A DNA stretch of 28,698 bases from Actinomycetes bacterium (GCA_023431405.1 JAEYVZ010000083.1:1-28698), one strand, 5' to 3'; shown: positions 13,676 through 22,006, numbered from the stretch's first letter. Numbers and translations are program-made. Notes: generated by a model from the letters alone, not told the origin.

Positions 13676-15483
13676 AGATCTCCCACATGGTCAGAGCCGA
13701 ACTTCGGCGGCTCGTCGCCACGCCGATGCTCGCGTTGGCGCTGTTCGCCCTGCTGTGGGTGCCGATCCTGTACGGCGGCCTCTACCTCTGGGCCAACCAG
13801 AACCCGTATGGACGCCTCGGGGAGATCCCCGCGGCGGTCGTCGTGCTCGACAAGGGCGCCCAGATCGAAGGCAAGACGCGCAATCTCGGCACGGAGGTGG
13901 CGAAGGAGCTGCTGGACAGCGACACGTTCGACTGGTCGGAGGTCGATGAACGTGAGAGCGCGCGCGGCCTCGTCGACGGCCGGTACGAGTTCGTCATCGT
14001 CATCCCGAGCGACTTCTCCTCGAACGTCGCATCGATCACGGGAGACGATCCGACCGCGGCACGCATCGAGTTGCGCACGAACGACGCCAACAACTACCTC
14101 GCATCGACTCTGGGAAGCCAGGCCGTCGAACGCGTGCAGGCCGACATCGCCGAGAGGGTCGTCGCGACCGCCGCCGAGGCCGTGCTCGCCGGGCTCGGTG
14201 AGATCCGCACGAAGCTGTCGGAGGCGGCATCCGGTGCGGAGAAGCTCGCCGACGGTCTCGGCACCGCGGGCTCCGGCGTGGATCGGCTGAGCTCGGGCGC
14301 CCGCGAGCTCGTCCAGGGCTCGAAGAAGCTCGGCCGCGGGGCGGGAACCCTGTCGTCGGGAGCATCGAGGGTCGCCGGGGGAGTGCGACAGCTCGACCGC
14401 ATCGCCGACGACGTCGGAGCTCTCGCGGCCGCAGCGACCTCGCGCCTGCCCCAGGTGCGGTCGGATATCGCACAGGTCCTGCGGGAGGCGGGACTCAATC
14501 GCTCCCAGATCACCCGCGCGCTGAACCTCCTCGACCCGCTCGGTCAGCGGATCCGGAGTCTGGAGCAGCGGCTGCAGACCGCGGTGAACCGCATCGATCA
14601 GCTTTCGGCCGGTGCGGGCGAGGTGGCCAGCGGCTCCTCACGTCTCGCGTCAGGCCTCGACAGTGCCACGTCGGGCGCTCGCGAGCTCTACAGCGGAGTC
14701 CGTCAGCTGCGAAGCGGAGTCGGCGAGCTGTCGAAAGGGGCCGAGACGCTCGCGAACGGACTGAAAGACGGCCTCTCGCAGGTTCCTGACCATGATGAAG
14801 CCACCCGGAAGAAGCAGAGCGCCGTCCTGGCCGATCCCGTGCGGATCGACACCAGCGCCATCGCGCAGGCGCAGAACTACGGGGCAGGGCTCGCCCCCTT
14901 CTTCGCCGCCCTGGCCGCCTGGATCGGCATCTACGCGCTCTTCCTCATCGTCAAGCCCGTATCGCGGCGGGCGCTGACCGCGATGGAGGCGCCTGTCCGG
15001 GTGACGATCGCCGGCTGGCTGACCCCCGCGCTCCTCGGTGCCGTCCAGATGCTCGGGCTGTTCGGGGTGCTCTCGCTCGCTCTGGGATTCCGCTTCGCGA
15101 ACCCCCTCGCCGTGCTCGGGCTGCTCGTGCTGGCCTCCGCGTCGTACACCTGGATCCTCCTCGCCCTCAACGTATGGTGGGGGGCGGTCGGCGAGTTCAT
15201 CGGACTGGTCCTCATGGTGCTGCAGCTCGTCACGGCAGGCGGCACCTTCCCCTGGCAGACCCTGCCCGCCCCTCTTGCCGCGCTCCACGAAGTGCTGCCG
15301 ATGGGATACGTCGTCGACGCCCTGCGGCAGGTGATGTACGGCGGGGAGCTTTCCCGCGTCTGGAGCGATATCGGGCTCGTGCTGGCCTGGGCGGCCGTAG
15401 CCGCGGTGATCGCTTTCGCCGGCGTCGCGCGGATGACGCGCCACCTCACCCTACGTGATCTGCAGCCGAGCATCCTCCAGTAG
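13672..15483 (+). CDS. YhgE/Pip-type membrane protein (ABC-2-like permease)
   Basis: A 603-residue protein of the YhgE/Pip family. A first membrane segment lies near residues 15-38, followed by NPYGRLGEIPAAVVVLDKGA, the family's N-terminal signature. A long extracellular region (about 40-400) carries repeating short motifs such as LSSGARELVQGS and LASGLDSATSGARELYSG, which predict a coiled coil. Five or so membrane segments follow from about 408 to 593, resembling ABC-2 permeases. Relatives include the phage-infection protein Pip and EsaA-like proteins; they take part in export or act as surface receptors. GTG 13672 overlaps the stop of the degenerate ATPase gene, so that protein is its likely partner. 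It ends 49 bases from the convergent AraC-type gene. Confidence 0.88.
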   Translation: MKISHMVRAELRRLVATPMLALALFALLWVPILYGGLYLWANQNPYGRLGEIPAAVVVLDKGAQIEGKTRNLGTEVAKELLDSDTFDWSEVDERESARGLVDGRYEFVIVIPSDFSSNVASITGDDPTAARIELRTNDANNYLASTLGSQAVERVQADIAERVVATAAEAVLAGLGEIRTKLSEAASGAEKLADGLGTAGSGVDRLSSGARELVQGSKKLGRGAGTLSSGASRVAGGVRQLDRIADDVGALAAAATSRLPQVRSDIAQVLREAGLNRSQITRALNLLDPLGQRIRSLEQRLQTAVNRIDQLSAGAGEVASGSSRLASGLDSATSGARELYSGVRQLRSGVGELSKGAETLANGLKDGLSQVPDHDEATRKKQSAVLADPVRIDTSAIAQAQNYGAGLAPFFAALAAWIGIYALFLIVKPVSRRALTAMEAPVRVTIAGWLTPALLGAVQMLGLFGVLSLALGFRFANPLAVLGLLVLASASYTWILLALNVWWGAVGEFIGLVLMVLQLVTAGGTFPWQTLPAPLAALHEVLPMGYVVDALRQVMYGGELSRVWSDIGLVLAWAAVAAVIAFAGVARMTRHLTLRDLQPSILQ

Positions 15484-15532
15484 GCGCTCTCTCGCCGCCC
15501 CCTCGATGCGCGCCCGCTCGGGCGCCCGGCCC

Positions 15533-16372
15533 TCAGGGGCGGGCGGACAGCACGCTCCTTCGGTAGCCCGTCGGGGTCGTGCCCATCTGCGCAGTGAAAA
15601 GGGCGCGCATCGTCGCCAGCTTCGAGAACCCGGCGGCTGCCGCGACGTCCGTCAGGGGGGCGGAGGGGTCCTCGCTGATGAGCCGCATCGCCGTCGAGAG
15701 GCGGTGCTGGGCGATCAGCCCCGCGATCCCCTTCTCCCCGTGCACGCGCCGATACAGCTGCCTCCTGCTGAAGGCCAGCTCATGCGCGATCGCATCGACA
15801 TCGAAGTGGGGGTCGGCGTGACGGTCCGCGATGAGAGCCCACACTCGGTGCTCCACTTCGTCGCCCTGTGCCGCATCGATGAGCGCGGGGCGCTGCTCTC
15901 GCAGGATGCCGCGCACGAGCGCCACCACGACCTCTTCGGTCGCCGCTGTCGATTCGCCGGACGATCCCCTGATCTCGGGGGAGAAGAGCATCCCCATGAC
16001 CGCACGCGACGCGCGCACGAGCGTCGTGTCGATGAGGGGGACGGCACGCGTGATGGAGGAGTGCGGGGGGAGCATCCGGTCGGGCACTGCGACGGCGCGG
16101 ACCTCGCCGCGCAGTCCTCGCAGGGCTTCCTCGGCAGCTCCGGCGCACACGATGCGTGACCGCGCCGTCCCGTTCTCACCTACGTGCACGAGCACGGTGT
16201 ACGGCTGCTCGTCGGGGGCGGGTGGCCGCGGCTCGCCTCGGCCTCCGGTGCCGTGGACGGTGGCGAACAGCACGACGTGGCCGAGTCGCAGCCGCGCCAT
16301 CGTCATTTGATGAACCTCGGCCGGGCGGGGGGACCGCGTGTCGCGAGGCGTCTCAGTCAGGATTTCTGGCAT
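15533..16372 (-). CDS. AraC-family transcriptional regulator
   Basis: A 279-residue regulator. The C-terminal third (about 180-275) is a two-helix-turn-helix AraC domain: FDVDAIAHELAFSRRQLYRRV, then LTDVAAAAGFSKLATMRALFTAQMGTTPTGYRRS. The N-terminal half looks like an AraC-binding-type sensor domain but gives no clue to its ligand. ATG 16372 is preceded by the near-perfect ribosome site AAGGAGGT. An inverted repeat at 16421-16441 lies in its upstream region. It converges on the YhgE gene; no obvious target operon sits next to it, so it may act elsewhere. Confidence 0.88.
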   Translation of the reverse strand: MPEILTETPRDTRSPRPAEVHQMTMARLRLGHVVLFATVHGTGGRGEPRPPAPDEQPYTVLVHVGENGTARSRIVCAGAAEEALRGLRGEVRAVAVPDRMLPPHSSITRAVPLIDTTLVRASRAVMGMLFSPEIRGSSGESTAATEEVVVALVRGILREQRPALIDAAQGDEVEHRVWALIADRHADPHFDVDAIAHELAFSRRQLYRRVHGEKGIAGLIAQHRLSTAMRLISEDPSAPLTDVAAAAGFSKLATMRALFTAQMGTTPTGYRRSVLSARP

Positions 16373-16420
16373 CGTCCTACCTCCTTAGGCCTCGACTCTC
16401 ACGCTCCCGTGCTCATCGGA

Positions 16421-16441
16421 ACAGGGGCATTGGTCCCCTGT
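16421..16441. promoter_or_regulatory. Inverted repeat upstream of the AraC-type gene
   Basis: ACAGGGG (16421-16427) and CCCCTGT (16435-16441) form a perfect 7-base inverted repeat with a 7-base centre. It lies between the truncated glyoxalase remnant and the AraC gene, about 50 bases before the latter's start. It could be an operator or, read as RNA, a terminator for the remnant upstream on the same strand. Confidence 0.4.
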
Positions 16442-16515
16442 CGCACGGATTCGTGACGTGTTGTGCCTTCGCGCGAGGAGATTCTCGCGGATCGAGGTCG
16501 CGATCGCGCCTCGGC

Positions 16516-16779
16516 TCAGCTCCACACGGGCAGCTGCTGCAGCGTCCACGTGTTGCCGTCGGGGTCGGCGAACGACACGAACCTGCCCCAGTCGCGGTCG
16601 GTGACGCCCTCGGCGTCGACCCCCGCGACGCGCAGCTGCGCGAGAGCGGCGTCGGCATCGGGCACCACGACGTGGATCGTGTTCTGCATGCCCGGAGGCA
16701 GATCGATGCCGAGACCCTCCCCGATGGCGATGGAGCATGCCGACCCCGCTACCCCGCATCCCGGACATCGGGGCCGCAT
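16516..16779 (-). pseudogene. 5'-truncated glyoxalase/VOC-family gene remnant
   Basis: The minus strand encodes the C-terminal half of a VOC (glyoxalase/bleomycin-resistance fold) protein: GSACSIAIGEGLG, then the second beta-alpha unit MQNTIHVVVPDADAALAQLRVAGVDA, and the usual end FVSFADPDGNTWTLQQLP. Relatives of about 120-130 residues have an N-terminal unit of roughly 50 residues (a FY-type motif) that is absent here. An in-frame ATG at 16779 would give only 87 residues starting in unrelated MRPRCPGCG. The missing half would fall where the divergent MarR gene now starts, so the gene was probably cut by a deletion or rearrangement. It might still be made as a half-domain that dimerises, but I judge it a remnant. 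Confidence 0.7.
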
Positions 16780-16782
16780 CGT

Positions 16783-16788
16783 TACCAT
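16783..16788 (+). promoter_or_regulatory. Putative leaderless -10 box of the MarR gene
   Basis: TACCAT is followed after seven bases by ATG 16796, with no ribosome site. It supports that start over an in-frame ATG at 16787. Confidence 0.5.
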
Positions 16789-16795
16789 GGTGGCT

Positions 16796-17206
16796 ATGAC
16801 CGACGAGAACCCCCGCTTCAGCCCCGTCATCGCGCTGCTCGCGGTGTCGGCGTCGTGGGAGGGGCAGCTCTCCGCCGTGCTCAAGGACCTCGGCATCACC
16901 ACACGGAAGTTCGGGCTGCTCGGCCACATCTACGCCGACCCCGGCATCTCGTTCTCCGAGCTGGCGCGCCGCTCCCACATCACCGTGCAGTCGGCCCACA
17001 CGGCCGTGCGCTCCCTCGTGGACGAGGGTCTCGTCGCCGACGCGACCTCGCACGCGGGTGCCGCGAGCGACCTGCGCGTCACGCCGAAGGGTGCACGGGT
17101 GCTGCAGGAGGCGCGCCGCCGGCTGCGCGAGCTCGACAGCGACCTCTCCTCGCGCCTGCCCAGCGTCGCGGCCTCGCTCGACGGGATGCGCGCCGGGATC
17201 GTCTAG
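16796..17206 (+). CDS. MarR-family transcriptional regulator
   Basis: A 136-residue winged-helix regulator. The DNA-binding part is ISFSELARRSHITVQSAHTAVRSLVDEGLV followed by the wing GAASDLRVTPKGARVL; dimerisation helices lie at both ends (SPVIALLAVSASWEGQL; LQEARRRLRELDSDL). MarR proteins usually repress nearby or distant genes and respond to small aromatic or oxidising molecules. The gene begins within the region that would have carried the missing half of the VOC gene. It is followed after 20 bases by a DUF3817 gene with its own -10 box. Target and ligand are unknown. Confidence 0.85.
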   Translation: MTDENPRFSPVIALLAVSASWEGQLSAVLKDLGITTRKFGLLGHIYADPGISFSELARRSHITVQSAHTAVRSLVDEGLVADATSHAGAASDLRVTPKGARVLQEARRRLRELDSDLSSRLPSVAASLDGMRAGIV

Positions 17207-17214
17207 CCTTCAGG

Positions 17215-17220
17215 TAAGCT
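17215..17220 (+). promoter_or_regulatory. Putative leaderless -10 box of the DUF3817 gene
   Basis: TAAGCT is followed after six bases (GAAGGG) by GTG 17227. The GAAGGG is too close to serve as a good ribosome site, so a leaderless message is favoured. Confidence 0.5.
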
Positions 17221-17226
17221 GAAGGG

Positions 17227-17688
17227 GTGTTGCGCACCCCCTACTCTGCATTCCGCCTGGTGGCCATCGCCGAGGCGATCACCTGGACGCTCCTCATCAG
17301 CGCCCTCATCCTCCGTGCGGTCGCGGGCTGGGACATCGCGGTGTCCATCGCCGGCGGCATCCACGGCTTCGTCTTCCTCTCGTACGGGGCCACGGCGATC
17401 CTCGTCGCGCTCAACAGCCGCTGGCGCGTCGGCCCGACGGTGCTCGCGGTCGTCTCCGCCGTCATCCCGTACGCCACCATTCCCGTCGAACGCTGGCTGC
17501 ACCGCCGCGGGCTCCTCGACGGAGCCTGGCGCACCGATGAGACCCCCGCTGACGAGCGGCGCTGGTACGACGGGCTGCTGCGCTGGTTCCTCCTGCGCCC
17601 GTGGGCGCTGATCCTGCTGATCGCGGCGGCCGTCATCGCGCTGTTCGTCGTGCTCCTGATCGTCGGTCCTCCCGGCGGTCGGCACTGA
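17227..17688 (+). CDS. DUF3817-type integral membrane protein
   Basis: A 153-residue protein with about four membrane segments (near 10-30, 37-60, 68-85 and 125-147). The start (FRLVAIAEAITWTLLI) and the GGIHGFVFLSYG segment match the DUF3817 family, small membrane proteins widespread in actinobacteria with no known function. A cytoplasmic stretch around 90-122 (RWLHRRGLLDGAW...) is charged. GTG 17227 is supported by the TAAGCT box. The short gap to the MarR gene would also allow cotranscription. Confidence 0.82.
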   Translation: MLRTPYSAFRLVAIAEAITWTLLISALILRAVAGWDIAVSIAGGIHGFVFLSYGATAILVALNSRWRVGPTVLAVVSAVIPYATIPVERWLHRRGLLDGAWRTDETPADERRWYDGLLRWFLLRPWALILLIAAAVIALFVVLLIVGPPGGRH

Positions 17689-17765
17689 TCTGCACGGCCC
17701 GGGCGGGCGCTCATCGGCACAGACCGCACCGGGGCCACCGGGCACCCTGCGCACTGAAACACGCC

Positions 17766-17778
17766 GAAATGGAATTTC
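17766..17778. promoter_or_regulatory. Small AT-rich inverted repeat before the DUF1684 gene
   Basis: GAAAT-GGA-ATTTC is a 5-base-arm inverted repeat and an unusually AT-rich patch, 30 bases before ATG 17808. It may be part of the promoter region or an operator. No convincing -35/-10 pair was found. Confidence 0.3.
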
Positions 17779-17807
17779 TTGAGCGCGCGGGCGTTTGATT
17801 GCCTGTC

Positions 17808-18569
17808 ATGGTGAGTTCACGCACGATCGAGTCTTCCGAAACCGAGCAGCAGGCCTACGCCCAGTGGGCCGAGGAGCGCCGCCGGGCCGTCACGGCCCCG
17901 CAGGGGGCTCTCGCGCTCGTGCTCACGCACTGGTCGGCGCCGGGTGAGCCTCCGGTCGCCGAGGAGGCGGCACGGGAGGGGCATCCGGCATCCGCGCTGT
18001 TCACGCGCCTCCAGCGCACCGACATCGAGACCGGCCTCCCTCAGGAGGGGTACCGCATCTGGCGGCAGGACTCGCCCGCAGGCCTCGCCTTCGAAGACAT
18101 CGAGCGCTACGACTACGACCCCGCCTGGGTGCTGGAGGGCCGGTTCGAACTCGTCGACGAGCAGCGCGTCGTGCCGTTCGAGCACATCCGCGACGCCGGT
18201 GCGACGCGCGCCCTGCCCGTCTCGGGCGATCTCGTGTTCGAGGTCGACGGCACCGAATACCGCCTCGCCGCGTTCGACACCGTCTACGGCGGCACCGCCA
18301 AGCTGCAGCTCGTCTTCGGCGACCGCACCAACGGCGCGGAGTCGTACGGCGCCGGTCGCTTCCTCTTCCTCGATCATCCGGCCGGTTCGGGCGAGCTCGC
18401 CCCTGGCCAGAGCATCCCGATCACGGTCGACTTCAACCGCGCGACCGTGCCCCCGTGCGGATTCTCCGCCCAGATGAACTGCCCGTTGCCGCCGCTCCAG
18501 AACCGCTTGCCGTTCCCGGTGCGGGCGGGGGAGCGCCGCGTGCGCTTCGCCGGCGACTTCGTCCTCTGA
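17808..18569 (+). CDS. DUF1684-family protein
   Basis: A 253-residue soluble-looking protein. The C-terminal block VDFNRATVPPCGFSAQMNCPLPPLQNRL followed by PVRAGERR is the recognised DUF1684 signature (FNRA, C, CPLPP, NRL). The middle (GDLVFEVDGTEYRLAAFDTVYGGTAKLQLVFGDRTNGAESYGAGRFLFLDHP) is also family-like. The biochemical function of DUF1684 is not known. ATG 17808 is preferred; TTG 17799 and GTG 17811 are alternatives. It lies 72 bases before the peptide-binding lipoprotein gene in the same direction and may share its transcript, though the link may be accidental. Confidence 0.8.
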   Translation: MVSSRTIESSETEQQAYAQWAEERRRAVTAPQGALALVLTHWSAPGEPPVAEEAAREGHPASALFTRLQRTDIETGLPQEGYRIWRQDSPAGLAFEDIERYDYDPAWVLEGRFELVDEQRVVPFEHIRDAGATRALPVSGDLVFEVDGTEYRLAAFDTVYGGTAKLQLVFGDRTNGAESYGAGRFLFLDHPAGSGELAPGQSIPITVDFNRATVPPCGFSAQMNCPLPPLQNRLPFPVRAGERRVRFAGDFVL

Positions 18570-18641
18570 CGCCTCTTCCCACCACGGCGGGCCGCCGGTC
18601 CGCCGCCGACGCCCCTGCCCCCTTCACAGCAAAGGAATGAC

Positions 18642-20156
18642 GTGTCTTCACGCCGCCTCACCCGACTCCTGACCGCCACCGCGGCCGCGACCGCGGGCCT
18701 TCTCGTCCTCGCCGGCTGCGCCGGCGGCACGGCGAGCCCTTCGGGCAGCGCCGCCCCCGATCCCGCCGCCGAGGTCGTGGTGGGCTCGCAGAACGAGCCG
18801 ACCAACCTCGACCAGATCTTCGGCGGATCGTCGGGCGTGACCGAGGTTTTCACCGGCAACGTCTACGAGGGCCTCTTCAAGATCACCGACGACGCCACCG
18901 TCGAGCCGCTGCTGGCTGCCGAGACGCAGGTCTCCGACGACGGCCTCGTCTACACCTTCACGCTGCAGGATGCCGCCTTCCACTCCGGCAAGAAGCTCAC
19001 CGCCGACGACGTCAAGTACAGCCTGGAGCGCTTCATCAGCGACGACTCCATCGCCGCACGCAAGCGCCAGCTCAGCGTCATCGACTCGGTCGCCGTCATC
19101 GACGACAAGAACGTCGAGGTCACCCTCTCGCAGCCGTCGATCAGCTTCACCTACAACCTCGGCTACGTCTGGATCGTCAACTCCGAGGCGGGCGATCTCA
19201 CCACGACCGCCGACGGCACCGGCCCCTACGCCCTCGCCGACTACCGCAAGGGCGACTCGATCTCGCTCGAGGTGAACGACGAGTACTGGGGAGAGGCGCC
19301 CGCCAACGGCGGCGTCGTGTACCAGTACTACGCCGACCCCACCGCCCTCAACAACGCGCTGCTGACCGGCGCGGTCGACCTCGTCACGAGCCAGTCGAAC
19401 CCCGACAGCCTCGCCGAATTCGAGGCAGCCGGCTTCCAGATCATCGAGGGCACCTCCACCACGAAGGAGCTGCTCGCCTTCAACGACCGCGTCGCGCCGT
19501 TCGACGACGTCGCCGTGCGCAAGGCGATCTACTCGGCGATCGACCGCGAGAAGCTGCTCGACGCCATCTGGGACGGCCGCGGCGAGCTCATCGGCTCCAT
19601 GGTGCCCCCGTCGGAGCCCTGGTACATCGACCTCGCCGACAACAACCCCTACGACCCCGAGCTCGCATCGACGCTGCTCGAGAAGGCCGGCTACGCCGAC
19701 GGGTTCGAGTTCACGATCGACACCCCCGACTCGGGCGTGCACTCGACGGTGGCGGAGTTCGTGCAGTCGGAGCTCGCCAAGGTGGGCGTGACGGCGAAGA
19801 TCAACATCATCACGGATGACGAGTGGTACCAGAAGGTGTACACCGACACCGATTTCGAGGCCACCCTGCAGGGCCACGTCAACGACCGCGACATCAACTT
19901 CTACGGCAACCCCGACTTCTACTGGGGCTACGACAACGCCGACGTGCAGACCTGGCTCAGCGACTCCGAGGCCGCCTCGTCGGTGGAGGAGCAGACGGAG
20001 CTCATCAAGAAGGCGAACCAGCAGATCTCCGATGACGCGGCGAGCGTCTGGCTGTACCTCAACCCGCAGCTGCGCATCGCGGCCGAGGGGGTCAGCGGCG
20101 TGCCGCAGAACGGGCTCAACTCGCTGTTCTACGTGTACAACATCACGAAGGCGTAA
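18642..20156 (+). CDS. Peptide/nickel-type ABC transporter substrate-binding lipoprotein
   Basis: A 504-residue family 5 solute-binding protein. A lipoprotein signal (MSSRRLTRLL..., lipobox LAGC with Cys26) anchors it outside the membrane. A Ser/Ala/Pro linker is followed by the mature start VVVGSQNEPTNLDQIF. The family signature (VYEGLFKITDDATVEPLLA, FTLQDAAFHSGKKLTADDVKYSLERF) and the C-terminal lobe (FDDVAVRKAIYSAIDREKLL) are intact. GTG 18642 is preceded by AAGGA. It is the first gene of a complete uptake operon. The cargo could be a peptide, sugar, opine or metal chelate; nothing in the sequence decides this. Confidence 0.92.
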   Translation: MSSRRLTRLLTATAAATAGLLVLAGCAGGTASPSGSAAPDPAAEVVVGSQNEPTNLDQIFGGSSGVTEVFTGNVYEGLFKITDDATVEPLLAAETQVSDDGLVYTFTLQDAAFHSGKKLTADDVKYSLERFISDDSIAARKRQLSVIDSVAVIDDKNVEVTLSQPSISFTYNLGYVWIVNSEAGDLTTTADGTGPYALADYRKGDSISLEVNDEYWGEAPANGGVVYQYYADPTALNNALLTGAVDLVTSQSNPDSLAEFEAAGFQIIEGTSTTKELLAFNDRVAPFDDVAVRKAIYSAIDREKLLDAIWDGRGELIGSMVPPSEPWYIDLADNNPYDPELASTLLEKAGYADGFEFTIDTPDSGVHSTVAEFVQSELAKVGVTAKINIITDDEWYQKVYTDTDFEATLQGHVNDRDINFYGNPDFYWGYDNADVQTWLSDSEAASSVEEQTELIKKANQQISDDAASVWLYLNPQLRIAAEGVSGVPQNGLNSLFYVYNITKA

Positions 20157-20159
20157 GCG

Positions 20160-21137
20160 ATCACCCGGTACCTGCTTCGACGGACAGGATTGCTGCTGCT
20201 GGCGTTCGCGCTGGCGGTGACAATCCTGTTCGTCGTGCTGCGCGTCCTCGGAAACCCCGTGTTCGCGCTCATCTCGGTGGGGGCCACCGACGAGGAGATC
20301 GCGGCGGCGGCCGCCCGCCTGGGGGTCGACCGCCCGATCTACGTGCAGTTCTTCGACTACGTGGGCCAGCTGCTCTCGTTCGACCTCGGCCAGTCGTTCA
20401 CGAACCGGCTCTCGGTGGGCGATGAGATCCTCCGGCGTCTGAACGTGACCCTGCCGCTCACGCTCCTGTCGTTCGCGCTGTCGGTCGTCATCGCGGTGCC
20501 GGTCGGGTTCTTCGCCGCGTGGAAGTCACGCACGTGGTACGGCACCGCGTTCTCGGCCGCGACCCAGCTCGGCGGCGCGATCCCGGTGTTCTGGGTCGGC
20601 ATCCTGCTCGTCGGGGTGCTGTCTCTCGGCTGGCGGCTCTTCCCGGCGGGCGGATTCCCCCGCTCCGACTGGGAAGATCCCGGGGCTGCGCTGTTCGCGC
20701 TCACTCTTCCCGTGATCACGATCGCGCTCGTCGCGGGGAGTGACCTGGCCCGATATGTCCGCAGCGCGACGCTCGACGTGCTCGGCCAGCAGTACCTGCG
20801 GGCCGCGCGCGCGACTGGCCAGAGCTTCGGCACGGCGCTGTGGCGCCACGGCGTCCGCAACGGGGTCGTTCCCCTGATCTCGATCCTCGCCATCCAGCTG
20901 TCCACGACCTTCGTGGGAGCCGTCATCATCGAGCGCGTCTACGCGCTGCCGGGCCTCGGAGACATGCTGCTGGTGGGCATCAAGGAGCAGGACTTCCCGA
21001 GCGTGCAGGGCGTGCTGCTGTTCTCCACCGCCCTCGTGCTGCTGCTCGGCTTCGTCGCCGACATCCTCCAGCGCCTCATCGATCCGCGACTGCGCGACAC
21101 GCTCTCGGGCAATCACCGCAGGGAGGCCGTCGCATGA
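20160..21137 (+). CDS. Peptide/nickel-type ABC transporter permease, DppB-like
   Basis: A permease with six expected membrane segments and the EAA-type coupling loop near QQYLRAARATGQSFGTALWRHGVRN. The conserved N-terminus of this family (RYLLRR before the first membrane helix) is present in frame as ITRYLLRRTGLLLLAF, but the first codon is ATC at 20160; no ATG, GTG or TTG occurs between the lipoprotein stop (20154-20156) and TTG 20190. GAAGG lies eight bases before the ATC, the right distance for a ribosome site. Starting at TTG 20190 would give 315 residues and lose the charged N-terminal RYLLRR. I give the longer form with low certainty on the start. The stop overlaps the next permease start (ATGA). 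Confidence 0.85.
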   Translation: MTRYLLRRTGLLLLAFALAVTILFVVLRVLGNPVFALISVGATDEEIAAAAARLGVDRPIYVQFFDYVGQLLSFDLGQSFTNRLSVGDEILRRLNVTLPLTLLSFALSVVIAVPVGFFAAWKSRTWYGTAFSAATQLGGAIPVFWVGILLVGVLSLGWRLFPAGGFPRSDWEDPGAALFALTLPVITIALVAGSDLARYVRSATLDVLGQQYLRAARATGQSFGTALWRHGVRNGVVPLISILAIQLSTTFVGAVIIERVYALPGLGDMLLVGIKEQDFPSVQGVLLFSTALVLLLGFVADILQRLIDPRLRDTLSGNHRREAVA

Positions 21138-22006
21138 CCGTCACCACGCTTCCCACGGCCGCTCCCGCGCCAGTCAGCCCGGCGCGCACGCGGCGCCGAC
21201 GCTCCCTCAACCTCATCGTCGGTGCCGTCCTGTTCGGCGCGATCGCGGCGATCGGGCTCGTCTCGCTGTTCTGGACGCCGTTCAGCTTCTCCGACACCAC
21301 TGGCGACCGGCTGCAGCCGCCCTCGGCGGAGCATTGGGCGGGAACCGACCGTCTCGGCCGCGACCTGTTCACGCAGCTGATGATCGGCGCCCGGCTGGCG
21401 CTGGCGGTGGGCTTCGGCTCGGTGGCGATCGCGGCGGTCGTCGGCATCCTGCTCGGGCTTCTCGCCGCCATCGCGCGCCGGTGGGTCGATGACGCCGTCT
21501 CGAGCCTGCTCGACATCGCCATCGCGTTCCCGACGCTCCTGCTCGCCATGCTCATCGTCGCGTGGCGCGGTGCCTCGCTCGAATCGGCGATCCTCGCGAT
21601 CGGTCTCGCCGGAGCGGCCGTGATCGCTCGGCTCACGCGCATCACCGCCACACGGGTGCTCGCCCAGGACTACATCACCGCGTCGCGCACCTCGGGCACC
21701 GGCACCCTCGGCATCATCCGCCAGCACGTGCTGCGCAACGTGTGGCCGACCCTCATCGTGCCTCTCGCCCTCCAGTTCGGCGGGGCCGTGGGTGCTGAGG
21801 CATCGCTGTCGTACCTGGGGCTGGGCTCTCCGCCCCCGAACGCATCGTGGGGGCGCATGCTGCAGGAGGCTCAGAGCACCGTTCTCATCGCCCCGACCGC
21901 CGCGGTGCTCCCCGGCATCCTGCTCGTCGCGCTGATCATCGGCGTCAATCTCCTCGCCGACGGCCTTCGCGACGTCGCCGATCCCACGACGAGGAGCATC
22001 CGATGA
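21134..22006 (+). CDS. Peptide/nickel-type ABC transporter permease, DppC-like
   Basis: A 290-residue permease. After a cytoplasmic Arg-rich stretch (PARTRRRRSLN) the first membrane helix is followed by the DppC signature EHWAGTDRLGRDLFTQLMIGARLAL. The coupling loop is DYITASRTSGTGTLGIIRQHVLRNVWP, and GAEASLSYLGLGSPPPNASWGRML is the conserved C-terminal motif. Five or six membrane segments are evident. ATG 21134 overlaps the DppB-like stop by four bases, and its own stop overlaps the next start the same way, so the operon is tightly coupled. Confidence 0.92.
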   Translation: MTVTTLPTAAPAPVSPARTRRRRSLNLIVGAVLFGAIAAIGLVSLFWTPFSFSDTTGDRLQPPSAEHWAGTDRLGRDLFTQLMIGARLALAVGFGSVAIAAVVGILLGLLAAIARRWVDDAVSSLLDIAIAFPTLLLAMLIVAWRGASLESAILAIGLAGAAVIARLTRITATRVLAQDYITASRTSGTGTLGIIRQHVLRNVWPTLIVPLALQFGGAVGAEASLSYLGLGSPPPNASWGRMLQEAQSTVLIAPTAAVLPGILLVALIIGVNLLADGLRDVADPTTRSIR

